64,000 nt of DNA from the NCBI RefSeq assembly GCF_026627255.1, contig NZ_JAPNLM010000007.1, positions 1-64,000 on the forward strand, written 5' to 3'. Positions within the stretch are counted from its first letter, which is position 1; every line of letters starts with the position of its first letter. The notes under the pieces are model-generated. The model ran no database searches. It was given only the letters and a program-made list of their open reading frames with translations, and was not told the DNA's origin. The stretch comes from Streptomyces antarcticus. Its GTDB lineage: Bacteria; Actinomycetota; Actinomycetes; Streptomycetales; Streptomycetaceae. Made by a program: the position numbers and the translations under genes. Below, piece by piece: positions 38,758 to 45,945 of the stretch.

Positions 38758-39708
38758 TTGACCAGTCAGATAGATGACACCGCGTCGAACATTCTGTGGC
38801 AACGCGCCCGTGTGACGCCTAAAGACCAATTCGGCTTCATCCTGAAACTGGTGATCGCCCTCGTTCTGACCGCGGCGGGCGTGCTGTTGGCGCTCTCGCC
38901 GTACTGGCCGGCACGGATCGGCGGCGTGTTCCTGCTCGGCGCCATGTACACCCACACGGTGGAGTTGCAGCACCAGTGCCTGCACCACTCCGCCTTCCTC
39001 CGGCCGCGACTGCACCGGATCATCGGAATCCCCCTGGGGATACCGCTGTTCGTCGGTTACAGCCACTACCGCATCCGGCACCTTCAGCACCACAGGTACC
39101 TCGGAACCCCACAGGACTCGGAGTTCTTCGGTTTCGACACCCGCAAACCCGTGACCTGGGGCGCCCTGTTCCGCGAGATGTTCAACTTCGGCCGGATCCT
39201 CGTCGTGCTCGGCGAGGTGGTGCGCAGCATCCGCGGCACCTGGGCGTACGACCTGGGCGAGATCCCCGAGCGGCGGCGCCGTGAGGTCATGAGCGAGTAC
39301 CGGATCATGGGTCTGTGCCTGCTGGCGGCCGTCGCCGCATCCTTCGCGGGGTTCGGCGAGCAGGTGCTGCTGCTCTGGGCGCTGCCCCTGCTGGTGGCGG
39401 TTCCGCTGCACTTCATCGTGGAACTGCCCGAGCACATCCTCTGTGACAACAGCAGTACCGACGTGTTGCGCAACACCCGCACGATCACCGGCAGCCGCTT
39501 CAGCACCTGGTACACCAACGGCAACAACCTGCACGTCGAGCACCACGCAGCCATGTCCGTGCCGATCAACCGGCTTCCCGAACGGCACTCGATGGCACGC
39601 GAGATGGCCGTGCACACGCACCGCGGCTACCCCGCCTTCTTCCGGCTGATCGCCCAGGAGGCGCAGCGCAACCGGAAGGCCGGCCGGACGGCTGGAGCAG
39701 GCCAGTAG
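38758..39708 (+). CDS. Membrane fatty acid desaturase-like di-iron enzyme
   Basis: The 316-residue protein has the three His boxes of integral desaturases/hydroxylases: HQCLHHSAF (about residue 77), RHLQHHRYLG (about 108) and LHVEHHAAMS (about 261), an additional HFIVELPEH (about 220) and several hydrophobic segments. It starts at TTG 38758. It introduces a double bond or OH using O2 and an electron donor. Its pairing with the free carrier protein suggests a carrier-bound acyl or aminoacyl substrate, but a phospholipid or CoA substrate cannot be ruled out. Confidence 0.85.
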   Translation: MTSQIDDTASNILWQRARVTPKDQFGFILKLVIALVLTAAGVLLALSPYWPARIGGVFLLGAMYTHTVELQHQCLHHSAFLRPRLHRIIGIPLGIPLFVGYSHYRIRHLQHHRYLGTPQDSEFFGFDTRKPVTWGALFREMFNFGRILVVLGEVVRSIRGTWAYDLGEIPERRRREVMSEYRIMGLCLLAAVAASFAGFGEQVLLLWALPLLVAVPLHFIVELPEHILCDNSSTDVLRNTRTITGSRFSTWYTNGNNLHVEHHAAMSVPINRLPERHSMAREMAVHTHRGYPAFFRLIAQEAQRNRKAGRTAGAGQ

Positions 39709-39780
39709 CACCCCGCCGGGCTCGGCGGTCGTACGTCCCCATGCACGCACGCACCATGAGCACCACCGATTGGGTACAAC

Positions 39781-42090
39781 GTGGCACGCATCACTCCCGG
39801 GAGAACAGCGGTACTCGTCACTCTCCTCGTCATCGCGTTCACCGGGTGGTCGCTGTACACCCTCCAACCCCTCGCCCCGGCGTCCGCCTCGGCCCCCGCG
39901 CGGGAGTTCTCCGCTGCACGGGCCATGAAGGACACCGAAGTCGTGGCCCGCACCGCGCACCCCACGGGCAGCGCCGGCGCGGCCGAGGTGCGGGGGCACC
40001 TGGAGCGGCGGCTCGCCTCCCTCGGCGGCACCGTGTCGGTGGAGACCGCCACCGTCGCCGTCAACGGCGAGGGCACCGCCAAGGTGGGCGAGGTCTCCAA
40101 CGTCTTCGCCCGCTTCCCCGGCTCCGGCCCCACGGGCACCGTCCTCCTGGTCGCCCACTACGACTCCGTACCCGCCGGGCCCGGCGCCGCCGACAACGGC
40201 GTCAACGTCGCGGCGGTCCTGGAGGTCGTCCGCGCCCTGCGGGAGGACGGGCCGACCCGCAACACCGTCGAGGTCCTCTTCACCGACGGCGAGGAAGCCG
40301 GTCTGCTTGGCGCCCACGACTTCGTGGCGAAGAAGGTCGCCGACCCCGCGAACACGGTGGTCCTCAACCTGGAGGCACGCGGCGTCTCCGGCCCCTCGAT
40401 CATGTTCGAGTCCGGCCGCCGCAACAGCGGCGTCCTGCCCGCCCTGGACGGTGCCGAGCGGCCCGTCGCCACCTCGCTCGCCGACGAGATCTACCGGCTG
40501 ATGTCCAACCACACCGACTTCAGCGAGTTCAAGGAAGCCGGTTTCACCGGCCTGAACTTCGCCTTCGTCGACGGATCCGCCCGCTACCACACCACGGGCG
40601 ACGCCGTCGCCAACGTCGACCGCGCCAGCCTCCAGCACCAGGGAGACTCGGTGCTGGCCGCCGCCAGGGCCCTGTCCGGCGAAGCCCTCGGCTCCCTGGA
40701 CGGCGGCGACGACACGTACTTCACCTTCCTCGGGTTCCTCGTCCACTACGCCCAGTCCCTGGTCCTCGTCCTGGCCGGCCTCGCGGTCCTCGCCTACGCG
40801 GCCACCGTCTGGTACGCCCGGCGCACCGGCGCCCTGAGCGGCGGCAGCGTCAAGGGCGCCCTCGGCTTCTTCGGCGCCCTCGCCATCTCCTGGTTCACCG
40901 CCTTCTGCCTCTGGTCGCTCGCGGTGCTGATCCGGCCGCAGTACGAGAACCTGCTGATGGGCGACACCTACCGGCCCGAGTGGTACCGGGCCGCCTTCCT
41001 GGCCTTCGGCTTCGCCGCCGTCCTGGGGTGGTACCAGCTGCTGCGCCGCCGGATCCCGGTCCTCGCGCTCACCCTCGGTGCCTGGGGCTGGTTCGCCTTC
41101 CTGGCACTGCTCACCGCCGTACTCGCACCGGGCGCCGCGTACCTGTTCACCTGGCCGCTGCTGATCGGCTGCGCCGCACTGGCCGCCGCGCTCCGCTGGG
41201 GCGGCCGGGACAGCGCCTGGCACGCGGTGGGCGCCTCCGCGGCGGCCCTGCCCGCCGTGCTGCTGTTCCTCCCCGTGATCACCCTGATCTTCCCGACGCT
41301 CGGCATCAGCGCCGCGCCCGTCCCGCTGGTCCTCTGCGCCTTCGTGACCGTCCTGCTGGCGCCGCTCGCCGCGGCCCTGCCCCGTCGGGCCCCGGGCCTG
41401 ACGGCACTGGTCGCCGCGACCGCGGGTGCGGCCCTGCTGCTCACCGGCATGAAGGCGGACGGCTTCGCACCCGACCGCCCCGCCCACACCAGCCTGGCCT
41501 ACCTCTGGGACGCCGACCGCTCGCAGGGCACCTGGGCCACCTCCGACGCCACCCCGCCCGCCTGGACGCGCAAGGTCACGGGACCGGAGCGCGGCCCGGT
41601 CGCCGACCGGTTCCCGACCTTCCCGCCCGTCATGCCCTACGCCGCCCACACCGCGGCCGCGGCCGGGCCCGGGCCGGCCGCACCCGCGGCGACGGTCAGC
41701 ACCGAGAACGCCACCGCCACGGAGCGCACCGTCCGCCTCAAGGTCACCCCCGCCCCCGGCACCTCGTACATCACCCTGATGGCGGACGTCACCCGGCACA
41801 CGGTCGAGGAGGCCTCCCTGCTCGGGGTGACGGTGGACGGCGGCGTCAACCGCCCCTTCGCGGAAGGCCCCTGGAAGTGGGGGTTCGTCCTGTGGAGCGT
41901 CCCCGAGGACGGCGTCGAGATCACCCTGAAGGTCAGCGGCGAGGGCGAGGTCCCGCTCTGGCTCACCGGCTACACCGCCGGCCTGCCGCAGTCGCCGGCC
42001 CTGCCGCCGATGCCCGCCCACCTGACCTGGAGCACCCACGGCGACGCGCTGACCAACGTCACCGCCGCGGGGCGCGGCATCCGGGCCTGA
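39781..42090 (+). CDS. Membrane M28-family metallopeptidase with C-terminal multi-helix domain
   Basis: The 769-residue protein has an N-terminal signal anchor (AVLVTLLVIAFTGWSLYTL) and an M28 zinc peptidase domain (about residues 45-300): VLLVAHYDSVPAGPGAADNG (His and Asp ligands), EVLFTDGEEAGLLGAHDF (catalytic Glu pair), VVLNLEARGVSG and SARYHTTGDAVANVD. About eight membrane segments (320-570) and an outside C-terminal domain follow, the layout of ER-aminopeptidase-like proteins. It presumably faces outward. In this cluster it could trim a precursor after export or give self-protection. It starts at GTG 39781. Confidence 0.85.
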   Translation: MARITPGRTAVLVTLLVIAFTGWSLYTLQPLAPASASAPAREFSAARAMKDTEVVARTAHPTGSAGAAEVRGHLERRLASLGGTVSVETATVAVNGEGTAKVGEVSNVFARFPGSGPTGTVLLVAHYDSVPAGPGAADNGVNVAAVLEVVRALREDGPTRNTVEVLFTDGEEAGLLGAHDFVAKKVADPANTVVLNLEARGVSGPSIMFESGRRNSGVLPALDGAERPVATSLADEIYRLMSNHTDFSEFKEAGFTGLNFAFVDGSARYHTTGDAVANVDRASLQHQGDSVLAAARALSGEALGSLDGGDDTYFTFLGFLVHYAQSLVLVLAGLAVLAYAATVWYARRTGALSGGSVKGALGFFGALAISWFTAFCLWSLAVLIRPQYENLLMGDTYRPEWYRAAFLAFGFAAVLGWYQLLRRRIPVLALTLGAWGWFAFLALLTAVLAPGAAYLFTWPLLIGCAALAAALRWGGRDSAWHAVGASAAALPAVLLFLPVITLIFPTLGISAAPVPLVLCAFVTVLLAPLAAALPRRAPGLTALVAATAGAALLLTGMKADGFAPDRPAHTSLAYLWDADRSQGTWATSDATPPAWTRKVTGPERGPVADRFPTFPPVMPYAAHTAAAAGPGPAAPAATVSTENATATERTVRLKVTPAPGTSYITLMADVTRHTVEEASLLGVTVDGGVNRPFAEGPWKWGFVLWSVPEDGVEITLKVSGEGEVPLWLTGYTAGLPQSPALPPMPAHLTWSTHGDALTNVTAAGRGIRA

Positions 42091-42141
42091 CGCCCACTCC
42101 ACTCCACCGAGCAGAACGACAGACAACAGGGGGGAACCATC

Positions 42142-44007
42142 ATGTGCGGAATCACCGGCGCGGTCGCCCTCGGCGCGGCGCCCGCCGTGGACGCCCGGGC
42201 TCTCGACGCCATGACCGCCACGCTGCTGCACCGCGGACCCGACTCCGGCGGCCGCTACCTCGACGACCGGGCCGGACTGGGCTTCCGGCGCCTGAGCATC
42301 GTCGGCGTGCACGCCGGCGACCAGCCCATCCGCAACGAGGACGGCTCGCTCGTCCTCGTCTGCAACGGGGAGATCTTCAACCACCGCGAACTGCGCGCCG
42401 AACTGGAGGCCAAGGGCCACCGGTTCACCACGATGTCCGACGTCGAGGTCATCGTGCACCTCTTCGAGGAGCACGGCCCCGCGCTCCTGGACCGGCTCAA
42501 CGGGCAGTTCGCCTTCGCCCTCTACGACCGCCGCCGGCGCAGCCTGATGCTGGCCCGCGACCACATGGGCATCCTGCCCCTCTACTACGCGCGGACCGCC
42601 GGGCACCTCGTGTTCGGCTCCGAGATCAAGGCCGTCCTGGAACACCCCGCCGTCGAGCGGGCGGTGGACCTGACCGGCCTCGACCAGGTCCTCACCTTCC
42701 CCGGCCCGGTCAGCCCCCGCACCGTCTTCCGCGGGGTGAGCAGCCTCAAGGGCGGCGAGTACCTGACCGTCGAGGACGGCACCGTACGGACCACCACCTA
42801 CTGGGACCTCGACTACCCCCAGGACGGCGAGGAGGAGCAGCAGAGCGACGAGTACTGGAGCGAGACGCTGCGGGAGCTGCTCGCCACCTCGGTGAGCCGG
42901 CGGCTGCAGGCCGACGTCCCGGTCGGCTACTACCTCAGCGGCGGCCTGGACTCCTCCCTCATCGCCGCACTGGTCCACCGGGCCGACCCGGGCGCCGTCC
43001 CGCACTCCTTCTCCATCGCCTTCGGCGACAGCGGCATCGACGAGTCCCGCCACCAGCGGATGATGGTGGACCTCCTGGGCCCGAAGCACCACGAGACCCG
43101 CTTCGAGACCGCCGACATCGAAGGCGAGCTGCGGCGGATGGTCTGGCACGCCGAGACCCCGGTCAAGGAGACGTACAACACCTGCTCGCTGGCCCTGTCC
43201 CGGACCGTGCGCGACTCCGGCACCCGGGTGGTGCTCACCGGTGAAGGGGCCGACGAGCTGTTCGGCGGATACCTCGGCTACCGCTTCGACCACGCCGGGA
43301 ACCGCGACGCCCACGGCACCGACCTCGAAGGACAGCTGGAGCACGAGGCGCGCCAGACCCTGTGGGGCGATCCCGGGGTGTTCTACGAGCGCGACTACCA
43401 CGCCTGGCGGGAGTCCAAGCTCGACCTGTACGCACCCGGCCTCGTCGACTCATTCGCCGGCTTCGACGCCCTGCGCCACCCGGTGGCCGACGGCGCGATG
43501 CTGCGCGGCCGCCACCCCCTGCACCAGCGCTCCTACCTCGACTTCAAACTGCGGCTCACCGACCACCTGCTCACCGACCACGGCGACCGGATGGCCCTCG
43601 CGAACTCCGTGGAGGCCCGCTACCCGTTCCTCGACATCGACCTGGTCCGCTTCGCCACCCGGATCCCGGCCCGCCTCAAGGTCCACGCCGGCACCGAGAA
43701 GTACGTGCTCAAGCAGGCGGCCCGCGGACTGGTGCCCGACCCGATCATCCAGCGCGAGAAGTTCGGCTTCCGCGCCCAGGGCAGCCCCGGGCTGCTCCGG
43801 CAGAACCCCGAGTGGGTCGGCGACATGCTCGCCCACGACCGCATCAAGCGGCAGGGCTACTTCAACCCCGACGTGACCGAACTGCTGAAGAAGCAGTACA
43901 CCGAGCCCGGTTTCGAGGTCCACCCGCACCTGGGGGACGACCTGCTGCTGGTCGTCCTCACGTTCGGCGTCCTGCTGGACTCGTTCGGCCTACCCGACCA
44001 CTCATGA
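42142..44007 (+). CDS. asnB: Asparagine synthase (glutamine-hydrolysing) family amidotransferase
   Basis: The 621-residue protein has a Cys2 N-terminal glutaminase (MCGITGAVALG, LHRGPDSGG, and GSLVLVCNGEIFNH) and a C-terminal synthetase with the pyrophosphatase loop YYLSGGLDSSLIAAL (about residues 262-276) and LTGEGADELFGGYLGYRF (about 364-381). All key residues of active AsnB are present. In NRPS clusters such enzymes amidate a precursor or tailor the product; the ammonia could also serve the nearby PP-loop protein. An aggggggaa ribosome site precedes it. It is followed by the A-T gene after 47 bp. Confidence 0.92.
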   Translation: MCGITGAVALGAAPAVDARALDAMTATLLHRGPDSGGRYLDDRAGLGFRRLSIVGVHAGDQPIRNEDGSLVLVCNGEIFNHRELRAELEAKGHRFTTMSDVEVIVHLFEEHGPALLDRLNGQFAFALYDRRRRSLMLARDHMGILPLYYARTAGHLVFGSEIKAVLEHPAVERAVDLTGLDQVLTFPGPVSPRTVFRGVSSLKGGEYLTVEDGTVRTTTYWDLDYPQDGEEEQQSDEYWSETLRELLATSVSRRLQADVPVGYYLSGGLDSSLIAALVHRADPGAVPHSFSIAFGDSGIDESRHQRMMVDLLGPKHHETRFETADIEGELRRMVWHAETPVKETYNTCSLALSRTVRDSGTRVVLTGEGADELFGGYLGYRFDHAGNRDAHGTDLEGQLEHEARQTLWGDPGVFYERDYHAWRESKLDLYAPGLVDSFAGFDALRHPVADGAMLRGRHPLHQRSYLDFKLRLTDHLLTDHGDRMALANSVEARYPFLDIDLVRFATRIPARLKVHAGTEKYVLKQAARGLVPDPIIQREKFGFRAQGSPGLLRQNPEWVGDMLAHDRIKRQGYFNPDVTELLKKQYTEPGFEVHPHLGDDLLLVVLTFGVLLDSFGLPDHS

Positions 44008-44054
44008 CCTGCCGGGGACGGCACCGCCGGCCCCGACCGATGGAGGAAAGCACG

Positions 44055-45944
44055 ATGGCGTTCGACCCGATCCACGCCCTGGTGGGGCAGGCCGCGGAGA
44101 AGTTTCCGGAGCACGTGGCCGTCCAGACCCCGCAGGGCGACCTGACCTACGCCGACCTGGCGGCCCGCTCGGACCTGCTGGCGACCCGGCTGCGCGCCGC
44201 CGGCGCGACCCCGGGCGCCCTGGTGCCCGTACTCACCACCGACCGGCGCGAGTTCGCCGTCGCCGTGCTGGGCATCCTGAAGACCGGTGCCGTCTTCGTA
44301 CCCTTCGACCTCGCCGGACCCGGCCTGCGGCTGCGCGACACCCTGTCCGGCACCGCCGCGGAGTTCGTCGTCACCGGCACCGGCGAGGCCGGGCGGGTGG
44401 CCGAGCTGCTCGACTCCGCCGTGCCCCAGGCCGGCCGGTTCGTCGTGGACCTGGCCGTGCCCGCCGCCGCCGAGCCCCTCGCCGACCCGCACGTGCCCGA
44501 CGCGGACGACCCCGCCTACATCTTCTTCACCTCCGGCTCCACCGGAACGCCCAAGGCCATCGCCGGCCGGATGCGCGGCATCGACCACTACATCCGCTGG
44601 GAGAGCGAGCTGCTCGGCGTCGAGCCGGGCTGGCGCGTCAGCCAGTTCGCCTCCGTCGCCTTCGACGCCGTGCTGCGCGACCTGTTCCTCCCGCTGACCA
44701 CCGGCGGCACCGCCGTCGTCCCCCCGCCGGGCCTGCTCCTGGACGGCGCCGGACTCGGCCGCTGGATCGACGCGCAGAAGCTGGACCTCGTCCACTGCGT
44801 GCCCTCCGTCTTCCGCGGACTGGCCACGACCGCGGAGTCCGCCGACAGCCCCGGCTTCGCCTCGCTGCGCGCCGTGCTGACCGCGGGCGAGCCCCTCGCC
44901 GCCGCCGACGCCGGCCGCTGGTTCGCCCGGCACGGCGAACGCGTCACGCTGGTCAACCTCTACGGGCCGTCCGAGACGACCATGACCAAGACCTTCCACG
45001 TCGTCACCCCCGCCGACGCCGAGCGGGAGCTCATCCCGGCCGGCCAGGCCATGCCGGGCGCCCGCATCGCCGTGCTCGACGGGCGTGGCAAGCCCAGCCC
45101 GCAGGGCACGGTCGGCGAGATCTACATCCGTACGCCCTTCATGTCCCTGGGGTACTACCTGCGCCCGGACGCCACCCTGGCGGCGTTCGTGCCCAACCCG
45201 CTCGGCGACGATCCGGACGACATCGTCTACCGCACCGGCGACTTCGGCCGGATCCTGGCCGACGGATCACTGGAGTTCATCGGCCGCAAGGACCACCAGA
45301 TCAAGATCGGCGGCGTCCGCGTCGAGCTCGGCGAGGTCGAGCACCTGGTCCGCGCCCACCCCGCCGTCCGCGAGGCCGCGGTGGTCCCCGTCAAGGACGC
45401 CGCCGGCGAGGTCGCCAACCTGTGCGCCTTCGTGGAACTCGCCGAGGCCGTCGAGCCCGAGGCGCTCGCCGCGTACCTCGGCGGCCGCCTCCCCGACATC
45501 GCCGTCCCCCGGGTGTTCGTCCCGCTGGACCGGATGCCGCGGACCATCAGCGGCAAGGTGGACCGGCGCGCCCTGCCCGCCCCGATCCTGCCGCAGCAGG
45601 CCTCCGCGACGCGGTACGTCGCCCCGCGCACGCCCACCGAGACCGCGCTGATCCGGATCTGGACCGAGCTGCTGCCGGTGGAGGAACCGGGCATCCGGCA
45701 CGACTTCTTCGAGTCCGGCGGCCACTCGCTGCTCGTGATGCGCCTGCTGTCCCTCATCGGTGCCGAGTTCGGCGTCGAGATCCCGCTCCAGGACTTCCTG
45801 GCCGGTCCGACCGTCGAGGCCCTCGCCGAGCGCGTCGAAACCGCCATCCTCACCGGCGGCGACTCCCTCGACGACCTCCTCGACTCCCTCGACGACCTCG
45901 ACGACGCCGAGGCCGAACGCCTGCTCCAGGGTGGAAGTGCCTGA
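44055..45944 (+). CDS. NRPS module, adenylation-carrier (A-T)
   Basis: The 629-residue protein has A-domain cores FFTSGSTGTPKAI (A3, about residues 156-168), FDAVLRDLF (A4), NLYGPSETTMTK (A5, about 300), YRTGDFGRIL (A7), FIGRKDHQIKIGG (A8) and PRTISGKVDRR with the catalytic Lys (A10). The carrier site is FFESGGHSLLVMRL (about 551-564). By hand alignment with GrsA the specificity positions read D-A-R-H-L-A-L-M-T-K, which I cannot assign; the first Asp fits an alpha-amino acid. The acidic Leu-Asp tail (DSLDDLLDSLDDLDD) may dock a partner. ATG 44055 follows tggaggaaag. No C domain is present, so it loads an amino acid for another protein. Confidence 0.92.
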   Translation: MAFDPIHALVGQAAEKFPEHVAVQTPQGDLTYADLAARSDLLATRLRAAGATPGALVPVLTTDRREFAVAVLGILKTGAVFVPFDLAGPGLRLRDTLSGTAAEFVVTGTGEAGRVAELLDSAVPQAGRFVVDLAVPAAAEPLADPHVPDADDPAYIFFTSGSTGTPKAIAGRMRGIDHYIRWESELLGVEPGWRVSQFASVAFDAVLRDLFLPLTTGGTAVVPPPGLLLDGAGLGRWIDAQKLDLVHCVPSVFRGLATTAESADSPGFASLRAVLTAGEPLAAADAGRWFARHGERVTLVNLYGPSETTMTKTFHVVTPADAERELIPAGQAMPGARIAVLDGRGKPSPQGTVGEIYIRTPFMSLGYYLRPDATLAAFVPNPLGDDPDDIVYRTGDFGRILADGSLEFIGRKDHQIKIGGVRVELGEVEHLVRAHPAVREAAVVPVKDAAGEVANLCAFVELAEAVEPEALAAYLGGRLPDIAVPRVFVPLDRMPRTISGKVDRRALPAPILPQQASATRYVAPRTPTETALIRIWTELLPVEEPGIRHDFFESGGHSLLVMRLLSLIGAEFGVEIPLQDFLAGPTVEALAERVETAILTGGDSLDDLLDSLDDLDDAEAERLLQGGSA

Positions 45945-45945
45945 T

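Noticed and set aside
38395..43401. A 1668-codon open frame on the minus strand opposite the NRPS cluster
   Set aside because: It is a GC-driven antisense shadow of well-supported plus-strand genes (carrier protein, desaturase, M28, asnB) and has no recognisable domain.
42142..44007. AsnB homologue as a beta-lactam synthetase
   Set aside because: It keeps the glutaminase Cys2 and its partner motifs, which beta-lactam synthetases lack.
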